Shown piece after piece: positions 35,101 to 50,100 of a DNA stretch of 64,000 bases. The notes under the pieces were generated by a model. It searched no databases. It worked only from the letters and a program-made list of their open reading frames with translations, and was not told the DNA's origin. The DNA is taken from NCBI GenBank assembly GCA_015143295.1, contig CM026562.1, positions 12,800,041 to 12,864,040 on the forward strand, written 5' to 3'. Numbering within the stretch: the stretch's first letter is position 1; each line of letters starts with the position of its first letter. Source of the stretch: Tetracentron sinense. Lineage: Eukaryota > Streptophyta > Magnoliopsida > Trochodendrales > Trochodendraceae. A program made the translations under genes and the position numbers.

Positions 35101-38100
35101 TATAATATTAATATATTATATATATTTATTTATATATATATAAATCGTGTAAATAAATATATTATAAATATTTATTTTTAAAAAAAGTATTAAAAATAGG
35201 TTATTTAAAAAAAAAAATTAAAAAATAGGTTTTATGGCCGATTCGCGAACCCAGAAAACAAATTTGGCGAACTCGAAGTATAAGTTCGCCGAACTTAAAG
35301 AACAAATTCGCCGAACCCAAACAAAAGTTCGCCGAGCCCGAACAAAAAGTTCGCCGAACCAAAGCTATTGGGTTCGGGTTGCCGGTTCGCTCAATTTCAC
35401 GAACCCAAACGAACCGAACCGTGAACTAGTTCGCTTCGAACCAGTTCACAGTTCGCACTAGTAGTCAGCAAACTAGGTAAACCTGGTTTAAACGGTCAAG
35501 GGAAAGAGGAAATGTCCCAAGTGTCGAAAAAAGGGTAAAATGGTCAATATAAAAGTATGTGTCATGCTCAAGGTTAATAAAACTATTGGTCGAATGTTAA
35601 ATCTTAAAATGTGTTTTAGAATGTTTAAAATGGGTATGCCTAAGTAGAAGAAGCTAAGTTGGGAGAAAAACAGAAAAAAAAGGATTCTGGACTTTCGTTC
35701 GAACATTCGAACGAAGCTAGAAAAATGGCAGTTTAAACAGATTCAGCAACCATTTCTATTTGAAATGTGTTGCATTCGTTCGAACAACCCAAACTTCGTT
35801 CGAAAAAAGTTCACAAAAACAATTTTTAAAAAAATTGTGCTAAGTGCGGATTTTTAGGGTTTTAAACCCTTGGACTATAAATAGGACACCTAATTCGAGG
35901 GTTTAGTATATTCTAAGTCCTTCTAACCTAATTTGGCAAAGAGGGGAGCAAAACCCTAGGTTTTCTAAGGAAAACTCTTGGAGGAGCTTGAATCTCCCTT
36001 CTCAAGCTTGGAATTCAGCCTTCAAGCCTTCTCAACTCTTTTTCAAACTTTGGACTGAAGGGATTCAAAGTGTAGTTGTAATCCTTAGCTTAAATTGAGA
36101 TGAAATGTATGTTAATCCTACAATGTATTGAAGATTTGCCTATGTTATTGACTATCATGGTGATTTCCAAATGAGAAATGTAAATGAAAGCATGTTTGTG
36201 ATGATTTGAGGTAGATAATCTCTACTAGATGTCCTAGATGTGCTTCCCTATGGAAATAAATGATAGAACTAATGAATGTGATGCAATTGCTCTAGTTAGT
36301 CTACTTGACTTATGCATATTGTGAATTATGGAAGAAGATGATGATGTGAAGCATGTTAAAGGGGTTAAATTATGTGTCAAAATTATATGACAGCATGTTT
36401 AAGATTATGAAATGGAAATTGAAATGCATGTGCCATGTTATTAAAGTTGTATTGCCTATATGTCATTCACAAATGTTATATGAGCACTTGAATTGCATGA
36501 TGAAAGTTTTGTATAAGTATGGGTATCCGAAAAGTAAAGTAAAGAAGATGAAAGAAAGAAAAGAAATGATCATATTGGGAGGATGCTAGTGTACGTCAGA
36601 CCAGGTACCGATACTAGTCATCTGATCTTAAGTAAAGCGAAAAATATACTACTGAGAGGGTACTAGTATACGTCAGACCAGGTACCAGCACTAGTCACCT
36701 GATCTCAAGTAAAATGAAGGAAAAAATATTATTGGGAGGGTTATTAGTGTACGTCTGACTAGGTACCGACACTAATTACCTGATCATAAGTAAAATGATG
36801 TTATTAGGAGGATGCTAGTGTATTTAAGATCAGACACCGACACTAGTCATCTGATCTCAAGTAAAAGAATGAACGATGATGTTATTGGGAGGGTGGTAGT
36901 GTATGTTAGACCAGACACCGACACTAACTACCTGATCTCAAGTAAAAAGGATCAACTCGGCTAAGTTAAGTAAAATAATAAAAGATTAATAATAAGTAAA
37001 AGTAAAAGACATGAAGAAAATGATTAAAGCATGTTGTTTTCGAAGAAAGTAAAATATATAGTTTTGAAAAGTATGCACATGGATATCGAAGCTATGATTT
37101 CTGCATGTTTGAAATGAAGAATGTTATGTTTCTGAAATTTGAATTATGTATGAATTGCTTATGAAATCTTGTTATCGTTTTATAACTTCATTGTTTAGTA
37201 GTTAGTATACGCTGAGCCTTCCATGCTCAGCCGAACTGTCATTATTGGCAGGTCCTTCTTTTGACATTTGTGCTCTAGCTCCGTGGGTGGAGGAGAGTAC
37301 AATGAAGAGGGTGTCGAGGAAGAACACCCGGGAGAAGACAAAAGCCTTGACAAGTGACGTTACCTGTACTATTGTTGAGAGTTGGTGAGGGAGTGACTTG
37401 TGTATATAGACTTAGACTTACTTTAAAGTGGGGATGTCCACTCATGTTTTTGGTTGTTAGACTTATTTACCTTATTAGAATTTTATTATGTTCAATTCTG
37501 TTGATGTCTTTGGAATATGATTAAGTTAAGAAAAATTTTAGCTTCCACTTTTTAGCATTGCTTTTAATGCACTTGCAGGATGATTTGAAGTATAAGTCAT
37601 AAGCCAAAGTCCCATAACTTCTAGGAAGATTTTGGCTCACGACATAACCTATGCTCCACCATGGTTCAAAATATTGGTATCAGATATCGTACCAGCAAGT
37701 CATTTTTAGGATACGTATCGATTGGATATGTTGGAAAAATCAAGATACACTAAAATACGCTTGAATATACAAGGAAAAACTTGGATACCTTGTATAAAAA
37801 TTCTTTTAATGCAAATATAAGCTAAAAACAAATTAAATAAAGTCATCCAACTACATTTATAACTATACATATGGGAGTTAAGATTTTTATAAGTTAAAAA
37901 GGGCGACCATGCTGATTAACAGGTATGAAAGCACAAACAATAGTCACTTAACCCAGTATAGCCAATACAATATAGATATTAAAACCTTATATTCAATGAA
38001 ACAAATAAGCAAATATTGAATTACGACCATAAAGTACATTACATACATGATACGTGCCGGCTCATACTCTGTGGGCTTAGGAACAAAATAGAGATATATT

Positions 38101-41100
38101 ATGAGTAAGCATGACATGATGACAATACTATGGCCAACTCGTGAAAGCATGGTACATGCCTTAGTACAAATGTAAGTACCTCAACTGCTAACTCGAGAGT
38201 TGTCCATAACCGTCACTTGATGCTTGGAACTGAGCATCATGACCATAAGCTCCAGATAAGATAAGTAGAGCTGAGCATCATGACAACAACCATAAGAGGA
38301 CAAAGACGTACTCTAATATCTATAGCCTCCAATTGGATGACCATGCTTGCCAACACTCACTCTATCTATCCCATGAATCATGTCATCCATGTTTTGTCCA
38401 ACTTGTTGCCCAATACCATGATGTCATTGCTTGTATGTCTAGTTCTCATGACCACAAGAGGGTGTACGTGCATCATGACTAGTATCCTGGGTGGCTTAGT
38501 CGAATTACTGTTCCTCTGTAAAACAATACTATGCATATCCTGCTTATAACTCTCCTCTAGTTGTGTATGTGACTGTCCATGTGACGTCCCCCAACATCCT
38601 CCATCATCACCATTATCGTTGTCGTTGCTCATATTTGCAACTCCTCCCTCAACCTCCTTGATATGAGTCCTTAGAGTCCTAGTTCATCTAACTCATCGTC
38701 ATCATCATCACGACCCCTACTAGTCCCTGGTTCCACTCGGCTAGGCTCACGTAGGCCAGCCCCACTAATGCCAGCGGCGCAGCTATGCCTAGCATGACTA
38801 TCATCCTGCTCCGCTAGGCCTAGCTTCACCTGATCCCTCCATACACTTATCCACGCATCTCACCAAAAATGTATTAGGCCTAGAAGGATCTCCTAGTTTA
38901 TCCAACATTGGTTCCCTCGGATCAGCCAACCACTCATCCAATAGATCATCCTCATTAAATATGTGGCTGACATCTATGAGATCGTATAGTGCATTTCTCT
39001 TACGAGAATTCTTAGTGACTTGCTTTAGTCGCAATCTCATATTATAATGCATGTACACCAATTTCTCACAATTTAACTGGTTGTGAGGCTTCGAATGAAT
39101 ACGTATAGCTAGATGATCCCGTTTGGATAGAATATGTATAGCTATTTTTCTTAGATTAAGGGCATCCATACCATATATCAATCACAATTCAGCTGCATGA
39201 GGCAAAAAAATCCTATTAGAATCCCTTATTCCGTATATCAATAATAGTGTGTTCATTATAAACTGAATTATGTGGGTCTAACATAAGTACATAAGTTTAT
39301 AACGCCTTTACCTTCATGAGTGCTGCAGCAGCTTTAGACAAATCTTTTTCTAATTTTTGCACAACTTTCTTCAAGGATCCCAATAAGGACTCATCAGTGC
39401 CGAGGTCATTTGAATGGTGTAGATGGGATTGAGATAATAGGCTATCCCACCCAAAAAAATTATTAGCATAAATCAAATGTTCAAATGCTAATACCCAATA
39501 TCACAAACGACAGTAAATAAACCATAAATAAAATGTTACTTGATGCGTGGATGTCATGTAAGAGCTACTTATCCAACCTCATATCTATAGTAGTCCTTAT
39601 GAGACTTTGGAGCCGTAACCGGATAGCCAACTCCGCTCACTTCATTCCCTCATACACATAGTCCATAGTGGATCTCTTGTCCCCATCAACCATCTTCAGG
39701 CTCTTCACAATGGGCTTGAGTATCTCCACTACATGACGCACCTGGTCCCAAAATTAGTTGCTGTTGACAATGTCCTCTACCTTATTTGCCTCAACAGTGT
39801 GACTATATGAGTACTTATGCCACCTATCAGATGTAGACATCATCTTCAACCATGTCTTTTGTGAATACTTTGAATGACTATGAAGTTGGTGGCGAATCGA
39901 GTGATCTTTGGCTATCGTAGCTCCCCAGTATTGAGCTCTCATAAGAATCAAGACCTGATTGTGGTTATGTATATAATTCATTCACCTTTCGGGCTTATGC
40001 AACCATGCTCTTCGCCATTGTTTCTCTCCAAAATCTTCCAACATCAAAATGATTTAGCGAGCCGCACACAGTGTCCAATAAAGGTGCTGCCTCTTCATCA
40101 TTAACAGCTTTCCAACTTTTTGAATGACGACTGGTTGTCCGTTACAACCTGCACCATATACTCCTCTCTAATCTCCTCTATCATATCATCAATTAATTGA
40201 TGGATATATACACAATCCTCGAGTAAAAGTGGAGGCATTGATAGATTTATGAAATACTGCTTTATCATCATAGTAGATGAAGAAGTTAATCAATGACAAC
40301 TCGTTAAGCCGGTCCAACCATCATACATAATAGTCACCTCGCCTGTATCCCTGTTCTTCTGAAGAGAATCAATGTAAGTGTGGATTTTGACAATCTCCTC
40401 ATCAAGTAATGGACCTGTATATTGTAAGGAGTGGGTTCAGTCATTTTATGCCTGGCTTACTCTTTGGATCTTACCAATCATAATTTGATAGTATTGAGAT
40501 GCCGCGACGTTAACTCAGATATGATTAAAAATGAAAATTTTTTCCAATCGCTCTCTTCACTGTCTTCGCTATATTCCCTTCAGACCACATCCTTCAGATC
40601 TTGTTAGATGCCTCGTTCACCCTATAAATGTAAAGGTCTATCTCCTCGATACTCGATCCACTACCATTTTTTGACTTCAAATTTAAGGTTTTTGGAACAT
40701 ATCTTGATCAAATGCCTCACATATGCTTTGTGTCCTCTGTATCCCACCCTCCTCCCCCAGCTCGAACCCCCTACCTCACGCTATGAACCATTAAACCCAT
40801 GCCTGGAGGTGTGAAAACTCTGCATGTCCTCCCTTTCCCATGCATCTAAATGCCCCCTGGCTGTCAGTATCTACTTCCCTTCGAGTGGGGTTGTATTATG
40901 ATTTCATCGTCACCTTCATCACTATCACAACCATGCCCTCCAGATCGCCCATCAGAATAGCCCTAAGGCTGCTTTCGCCGCCTCTGCTTGCTCCTTCTCA
41001 ACCTTCTTCTCCTTCAGATGTGTTCATTGTTAGGCTAACCTCCCCAGGGTACTTAGGGCAACAATGAATATTTGTCCTTACAGCCGCCAAATGCTCTTTT

Positions 41101-44100
41101 AGTCGAGTGATCCCACCACCTTGAAACATAAATCCTCAAAAATTACATCTTATTAAGTACCTTAACCCATCTACTGGAGCCACATATTGTCGACCTATAT
41201 CTTCGAAACGCTTTTTGTCTTTAGCTTTCTTTGTTGCCATTTCAAACCTAAGTAGAAAGAAACAATTATCATTAATATATACCAGTTCAAAGTCGGAAAA
41301 TTAAGTTATGTATACTTGTTTTAATGCAATACACATGAAAAATAATAATTAATTAATTATGAAAACAAAATTCAAAAATTAGGTTAGTTCATAGATCTTG
41401 TAGATCATCCATAGAGTTAACCTAGTTCATTTTTCAACCCTAAATTGAATGTATTTTTGGAAATATTGAAGTGTTTTCATTATTGAACTTTTGAAAAAAA
41501 TTGTTTGAAATCGTTGATTTCTAAGAAAAATAAATTTGATCTATGGATTTCGCTTGACATTGCCTCCACTGTTGTGTGGAGTTTGTTTTTTTTTTGGTGG
41601 GGGCTATCTTCCAATCCGGGTAGACCCGGATTATTAATTATCTTCCTGATTTGGGAAAGAACCTCTGATTAAGAAGAAGAATAAAAGCAGAACAAAAACT
41701 ATTTATTTATTCAAAGGGGATGCCCAATTCCCATGTAAGCGTTACAGGGTGCCTCATTGAGGTCTTTGTATTGAGAAAAGAGGAGAGGGAAGAGATGTGG
41801 TCATGTTAAAGGGTTCACCTGATATTCTCCATCAATGAAGTCTTCTCCTTCTTCCTTTTCTTTTTGAAGTTGTTGTATTCCTGTATATGAATATAAGAAA
41901 GAGGCTTTCTCTCTGTTATCTCCTATCTGTGCTTCTTGTGTTCTCTCCCTTGGAGTTTCTTGTGAGAAACTCCCTTTTATATCTTTTGGAGAGTCTTTTT
42001 TGGTCTCTTTTGACTTCCTATTTTTGTGAAGGTCAAAAAGAGGTCTACTCTCCTTAGAGAGGGCCGTCTGTCAAAGACAGTTGGTTTCTCTTATCTTGGG
42101 AAACCTGGGAAGTCCGAGAGTCCTCCTCTTTGGAGGATTCCGTATTGCCTTCTCTTTTGGAAAACCTAGGAAGATAAGATCTTTTCTCTAAAAAGGAGGA
42201 AGATTCTTATCCTCCAAACGGGATAGGACTCTCTTATTTTGAATGGGGTGCTGTATGGCACCCCTTCATTGGGAAACAAGAGGGGATCCTTATCTTGGGA
42301 TCCCAAAATTTAGCAAAGGATCCCTCTTTGTCAGAGATTCTTTGCCATGAGGTAGTCAGTATCTGACTGCCACGGGCTAGGTCACAAAAAGGAGATTGGC
42401 CTTGGTCAGTCCGCGGACTGAAGGGGTGAACCATGGGTTCCATGGTCTGATTAGGTCCACGGTTGTTTTGGCCGTGGACCAAGTCAAATAAGGGCTAGCT
42501 TTTGGCTAGCCTGCGGGATTGACTTGTGAAGTCTGTCCGCAGACTGATTGCGAGGAGTAAATCCGTAAGGGTTTAACCAGGTCTGTTCGTGAGGACGGAC
42601 CCTAGACACGTGTCAGTCCTATAGGAACTAACAAAAAGCGTGTCAGCGGGGCATCATTGCCAGGGTTGCACAAAGCTTGATCGGCCCGTTTGTGCGGCTT
42701 GGCTTGGCTCGGTTCGGCCCGATATCGACTCAAATTTTAGGCTTGATCGGGCCAAGCCAAGCCTAAAAGAAAGCCTGAAAATCCAATCAAGCCAAGCTTG
42801 GGCCAACCCTTGTTTGATTCAGCCCGGCTCGATTGAGGGCCTGACACTCGGTTCGGCCCGAGCTCGGCTCGACTCGACTCGAATATTATTAAAAAAAATA
42901 AAAATAATATATATCATTATTATATATATAAATAATATAAAATATTATTGTTTAAAAAAAAAAAAGTATTCAATCTGAGCTCGAGCCAAGCCAAGTTCGG
43001 CTCGAGCTTATTCAATTTGGGCCTAGCCGAGATTCGAGCTAGGCTTTTGAATCCGGGCCAAGCTTCAGGCCGAGCTTGATTTCGGGCCGAGCTGGGCTTC
43101 GGGCCTAGAACAAACCCTTTCACGCTGAGCCGGGCTTGGCCAAGCCCGAAAAAGCCTGACCCAAATACAACCTAATCATTGCCTTGCTGCTAGCATTAAA
43201 TGCTGGCGGGCTAATGGCAAAATAGCCATTGGCCAACTGGCGCGCCTACCAAAGGCACGCGCGAAGATTAACAGCCCATTTCATGGGCGGTGATCGGGTG
43301 CGGGCAGGTGCACCATACACCTGCTCTGCGAACAATGTTGTTCATAGAAAGAAGGATACTTTTGAAGGCACATCAGGGTACCACACAACCCAACAGAGGA
43401 ATTGTGGAAGAAGACTAGGTCGCAGTGTGAGATTCGCTTAAAAGTGCTTATTTTTACTATTATCTTTTGAGGCGTTGTCAAACTCTACTACATAAACTTT
43501 CAGTTTTACAAACGTTTCTACGTTAGGGTTCCTTCCATTGCATAGCACATATTTCTAATAAAAATGGTACATTTGCATGCATTTAATATGTTTCTGAAAG
43601 TCTATATTCAAAGTTGTTTTTATGAACTCTCATTACGTGCTTTAATGTTTCAGGACTCCAAATTAGAAGAATTTCAGGAACCAGGAAGCCAAAAGCAACC
43701 ATCGAAGCCCCATTATTGAAAGCTAAAGGACCAACAGGCTACATCATCTAGAGACGGGCCAAGCATGGGTTGAGCTAGTGACTGAAAGAGGTCAAAGAAG
43801 CAAAGAATACATTTCCAAGAGAAAGAGATTCAATTGATATTCCTTACAAGACAAAGAAAGAAGCAAGCTTAATTGACAAAAGCTGAGGGAGATCATGTTA
43901 GAGACCAGGATTCAAGACCCTTTGCTTCTTTTGTTTGCTTTTATTTTGTAATTTTAAAACTCTAACCAATTTCCTCTCTAATTAATCCTAGTCACTCATT
44001 CATCTTTTATCCTAACCATTCATTTTAAATCCCTATTTTCCCTCTCTCACATGGTAATTCTAATCCCACAATATTTTCTCATATTTTTTTCCTCCTTTAG

Positions 44101-47100
44101 CTATCCCTAAATTCCCCTTCTCAACCCCTTTTCTGTCTAAGCCTCTCAATCTCTTCTTTTCTCAACCCCTTCTCAAAAACCTCAATTGGAACACTTGCAA
44201 CTACACTTGGTGCGAGTTTCCAGTTTGTTCAATTTTTCTTACAGATGTAATGCGAGTTCAATTCTAGTTATAAGTGACTTTTTTATTTTCATGCAATGAA
44301 TGTTATTTTTATTTAATGTCTAGATGTCCCTTTTTAATTCAGTTTATTTTATGTTCATGTCATTTAATTAGTAGATTTTAAATAAATTTCTCAACTTGTT
44401 TTTTTTTAAAAATCCCATCGATTCCATCATTCTCATCCTTCTATCGTTATATAATTTCCTCTTCTTTTTGGTTTCTTTCTTTATACTAACCCCAAAGTTC
44501 ATTAGTGAGGATTCGACATCCGACACGATCCCTATACCATCCTCATGTGTTTGCAGAATTCAGATTAATTAAAGACTGGATAATAGCGTGCTTTCAAGCG
44601 ACGGAAAATACCTACTATCATAGTGCCTGTAGAAAATCTCTCACTGTAAACTGACCTTTGTTGTCCCTAAACCAAACTCGGCTATCCTTAGATGAGGGGT
44701 TTGGTGGGATAGACTCTAAACAAGACAAAAACCTAAGAATATCGCTCACTTCTCAACATTGTTACCAAGTACGGGTACAAGTATAATACGGCAATGATCC
44801 GTTTGGGAAGTACGGGTGTTATACGGCAAATGTATGGGAAAATTAATAATAATTAATAAATAAATATCATGATATTAACTAATACTAATCATTTAATAGG
44901 GAATGTGTTTAACATAGTAAAGGTATGACAAAAATACGCATATTGCACGCGTTTAATATGTAATTCGCATATTAAACGGGTATTATACCACAATACACGT
45001 ATAATACGTAACATGATAAAAGTACACAGTTTTAAATGGCAACCCCCCTAAAAGTATTATACGGGTACTATTAAACGGCAACCCCCCCTAAAAGTATTAT
45101 ACGGGTATTATATTGGTATAATACTGGCGTTTGGTAACTACACTTCCCAATCATTCAGAGACCGCCTTAACTTAGAACACAGACCATTGACTCACCCCTC
45201 TCAAACATGAATGCCACTAACATGTGTGGTCTAGTGAGATTTAGTGAAAGTCCTTGAAGTCTTGTTGCAAGGTGTCGTGGCCACACCAAAGATCATATCA
45301 GAATTTGATGTCCTCCCCATTCCCTATAACGAATCTGGTATGTTTTACAAATTCGGCCCAAACCATCAAAATTACTTTCCACAAACCGATCCCATGAGGT
45401 TCCTTGATTGCTTTAGGTTCCAATCTATTACACTCCCCATGTCAAGCCAAGAATACCTCTCTCCACAGACTATTACTCTCCACACCAAATCATCATAACC
45501 ATTTGCGGAGCAGTGCCTTGTTCACATCCCTTAATGGCCAAAAGTTGACGCCACCACTCTCTTTTGGGTGGCAAACCGAATTCCACTTCACAAGATAGTA
45601 TTTCTTAGTGTCGACCTTTTTTTTCTACAGGAAGTTATGTTGGATTCTTTCCAATCTTGTTGCCATTGATACGGAATGTAGAAGAGAGAAAGGTAGTAGG
45701 TCAGGAAACTTCAAAGGGTGCTTTTCAGAAGTGTGCCGCATTTCGATAGAAATGTGGATTTCTACCCCTCTAATCTCCTGTTGAATCTCTCTCTCTACTA
45801 TTACGTGGCACAAGCAGCTTATTTTTTTTATTTTAATACAATTTGATTTACTGATAAAAACAATTATTACTTTGATGCTAGTGCAATTCACATTACCTAT
45901 AAAAAAACAACTATTACTTTGATGCTAGAATTTATCATGGATACATTTGTAGCATAAGCAGTGACTTAAGGTAAAGGTCTTCAAAGTTTGATGTTGAGGT
46001 ATACCATCACCTGCTGCTTGCTGTTTTGGTTTTTCTTAATCGATTGGAGGGGATATCGTTTTCCAACTTTATGAAATGTCTACTGGCACATTAAATAATG
46101 TTTTACAAGTTCTGTTGCTTGAGTAAATGCTGCACCCCAGCCTTGTAAGTCACATGTACAGTTGTACTTCGCTGGGCATGTGTGTTCACCTTTAATCCCA
46201 TCTTTTCAGTTGGTAGTGGCAGCCTGGCAGGAGCGGAGTCAAGATTTGCTAGCAGGGGGGCTAACAATGCTAGTAATTATTATTGATGGGTTGTTCTAGA
46301 ATGATTAGGGGGGTGCATAGCCACTTTTTTTGAGGGCCATGTTTGTGGGCCATCTCATTTGTTTGTGCCTGTTTGTAAAGAATTTTTTTTCAAGTTAGGG
46401 GGCAGCTGCTCCCTTTGCCTATGGCTATGCCTTCTTAAATTAAATAATATAATATAAAACATAGCTTTTATTTTCAAAAGTTTTTTTTTTTGTAACGAGG
46501 AACCCCAAGCCCAACTTCGGATAGACAGGGGAAACGCCGAGCACATGCAAGACCCCGCAACCCACATAAACCGGTAAGCCCAAGGCCCATAAGAACCATG
46601 GAACCTTGTGCGGGTGGCCCCAAGGGGAAGGCTAGAGTCTTGCTTAGGACCTTCGCGTCTTGAGGCGTGGTCCCTTGCCAACTAAGCTACCCCTTGTGGT
46701 AATCTTTTTTCCAAAAATTTGCCCCTTGTCCCATGCCTACAACCTCTTAAATTAAATAATATATTATAAATTTAATTTTTTTTCCTCAAAAGTTTGGGGG
46801 GGGGGGGGTTGGTCCGAAAGAAAAAGGAAAATGACCCATAACTTTATTGGTATGTTCATCATTTTTATTATTTCACGTGAATCTGCCACTGGTTGGTATG
46901 TGCCATCGTACAAATGGCATATGGACACACAGTCGACTTCTTAGATAATAGTTATTAGGTGAGGGCTTTTAATTAATCCTCCTTGATAGACACCGGAGGG
47001 TGAAGATCAACACAAACTTAGAAGATAAACGACACTGGAAGGATAATGATCAATGTTTTAAATAACGGTTTAGGTTTACTTAATAGGTGTGGCCAAAACC

Positions 47101-50100
47101 TTTATGTAACACTATTATGTTATGGTTTTGGCTAAGGTCATTAAATCGTAATTAAATCGTAAAAACGGACCGATTCGATTCAAATCGGGATTCAAATCGT
47201 AAATCGTAAGATTCTATCTATTTTTTTTAAAATTGTTTAAAAAATGCAAAAATTACTTAATAAATCATAAAAATAGAATAATCTATTATCCAAAAGATTT
47301 CATTCATATCTAATGATAAAAGAAAGTAATGAATATTTCATTGCATACACTATAAAAAATACAAATGATCTCCATAAAATGAAAAAAAAAAAAAACAATA
47401 TCATTAAAGATAAATCAACAAAAGTAAACGTATATAGTCATGTTGTATGAGATCAAGTATCAAAAGACTTGTACAATTAAAAAGACTAATAAAATAAACT
47501 ATCAAGTTTTCTCAAAATCCAACTCCATCATCTTTCTCCTTCCTTTCTGCTTTGTTCTCCTCTTTTTTTTTCTTTCTTTTTTTACCGTTTACAACAACAG
47601 AGAGACAACCCAAATAGGGTTTTGGCATGTCCGTAACAGAGTTTTCATGTTTCTTCTCTCTTCTTAAAGTACCTCTAAAAAATCAAAATAATATTTTTTT
47701 TTAAGTATTGGTCCATAAAAGGGGTTTCGTGCTCGAATCGTATGAATCGCATAAATCGTAAGATTTGAATCACAAATCGTAATATGAATCGCAAATCAAA
47801 TGAGATTTATAAAATTAAGCTTTTCACTCTGATTTGAATCGTTTTGCTTGGGATTCGAATCGAATCGAATCGTAGGATGAATCGTAAATCGCAAGGATTT
47901 AACAACCATGGTTTTGGCCATTATGGCTGAAACCCATAACGCGTCCAATGTTTTGTGGATAAAAAAATTTTAATTTAAAAATATAAAATTGAAGGGAAAA
48001 TATGTAAAATTGGATTATAAAACAAAGTCATTATGTTCAATGCATATTTATGCATAATAATTTTAATTCTCAAGATTTACTGACATATAATTTGGTAAAA
48101 ATCAAAATGTATAGCCCACATAGGTAGCTCAGTTGGTATGAGGTGTGGGTTTGTTCCCCAGCATCGTGTGTTCGACTCCTCCTGGGCTTACTTGATGCAC
48201 GTGGTTTGCTGGCGATTGCATGCATCCTTAGGGATTAGTCCTTCCTTGTCAAGGTTGGGATACCCTTTGTTACAAAAAAAAAAAAAGAGAATGCATAACC
48301 CAAATCATGATGGAGTCATAGATTTCACTTGGAATCCATGAATCTCTATTCTGAACTTGCTAATATGCCCTTTTTTTTTCTCTGGATTACCTATTGGTGA
48401 TTCTTGTTGTACTTTCTATTTTCTTATATATATATATTGATTTACTTTTATTGATAAAAAAAATGATGCGTTAACTGACAAAGATTAATTGAGAAAAGTC
48501 GAGAGGCTGGCAGCCTGGCACCTATTTGGATGAAGCACAAGTTGTCTAACAAGGCATGGAATCTGAATCAATCAAGAAGCCATGAACTGATCAAAAGTGC
48601 ATTTTGAAGATTCAAATTGTTGATTCATACTATAGATCTAGTTTTTGATCTAAAATAATAAGATGGATTGTTCATATTTGGCTTTAAAGGGGGAAGAAAG
48701 TGGAAATTCCAAAACATTGCTCGAGTTAGAATGGCTTTCTAAAACTCAGGGTATGTATTATAATGTCAAACTTTACATAAAGACCATTATGTAATGTAAC
48801 GTGGCTCGTGTCAGTTCAGGTTTTCCCGGAACCTTTACGTAACCAACCATTACATAATGGTTTCAATTCAGTGAGATTTATTACCATGGCAATGATAAAA
48901 GGATCTTCACTACCAAGGAATTTTGTATCTTTGTCTTCAAGAAAGAGGCATCGGAGTTGTTTAGGAGGCCCCAATTTAAGAAGATTTGAAATGGCAGGTG
49001 CTCCCGATGGTTGAAACGTTCATTTGGTCAGCAACAATGAAGAGGATCTCACCGTAGATCATTTGAGGAACTGAGGTATGATGATTCCCAATAGATGCCG
49101 TGTGTGTAGTGAAGCGGAGGAAGATTTTACCTTCTCCTTCAATGTCCGTGGCCCTTGGTTATTTGAGCTTTTGCTTCTCCTTATGTGGGGTTGCCTGGAC
49201 CTCTCCAATGGAGGTGAGCACTATGACTGTTGGATGGCCTAGAGGTGTCGTCGGAACTAGGGGTGACATCAACTGGAGCATGCTGCCAACTGCGGTATGT
49301 TGGGGACTTTGGAGGGAAAGGAACAAAAAAAGTGTATGAATGTCATACTCGTCCTTTTCTATGCTCCTTGGTAGGATGGAATCTCTGACGTTTGGTCATC
49401 CCATTTCCTGGAGTTTCTAGGCCTTCCATTTTCAAACTTGATGTAAGATGGAGTCACTTAGTTTTTTGCGACTTCTGAGTCTTTGGTATGGATTTTTGCG
49501 GGGGAAATTTTTTCATACCCCCCTTCTCATGTCATGTATATTCCTTTTACATAATACACTACATTCATCAAACAAAAATTAGTCTGAATGGCAACACAGC
49601 GAAACAGTTCTCTGCTGCAGTTACCTTGAGCTTCATCGTATAATTGCATATACCGTTAAAGTTTTCTAGGGTGGATGTTTTGGCTTGGTTTTGAAAGCAA
49701 TATTGCACTAGTTTCAGGTCATTTGTTTGTTCACTTGCTCATATGCAAGAAATGGTTGGATTTTCAAGAGAGAGAATCTTCTGTGCCTAATGTGTGCGCG
49801 ACCATCAGGTGGAGTTTGATCAGTTAAGCAATCTCACTTCATGAGTTCGTGGGTCTTAGTTCTATTATGCATAGATGGAGTCAAATTTTATAAGACTCCT
49901 ATTTTTTCTTTCTTTGGTCTGTTGCTGGAGGGGAATCTTTAATTCCCTTTCTCTTGTAAAATTCTCTTTTATTAATAAAAGCTCACTAGTCCTTAAAAAT
50001 ATCTCTTACTTCAGGCCACTCCCTTTTTTGGGGGTCCATTGCCAGAGGGGAATCTATCATTCCTTTATGTAAAATTCTCTTTTATTAATAAGAGCTCATT

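Larger units (their letters stand above)
34755..37644 (+). mobile_element. LTR E: solo Tekay-like LTR with 5-bp target duplication TAACC
   Basis: Starts TGTAGAGCCCC and ends GGCTCACGACA, flanked by TAACC at 34750-34754 and 37645-37649. Carries a 537-bp hAT MITE insertion, a TTCGTTCGAA palindrome array (35692-35808), TATA box GACTATAAATAGG (35873-35885), a hairpin array (36574-36942), the PWVEE frame (37206-37340) and an AGTGGGGATGTCCACT hairpin (37427-37442). Without the MITE the length is about 2.35 kb, like LTRs A and D. Confidence 0.92.

Noticed and set aside
42234-42482. 82-codon minus ORF as a gene
   Set aside because: No recognisable domain; lies in an unclassified repeat with many inverted repeats.
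48114-48190. tRNA gene suggested by A and B boxes
   Set aside because: No cloverleaf with matching acceptor and anticodon arms; the sequence continues into a body and poly(A) tail, so it is a SINE.
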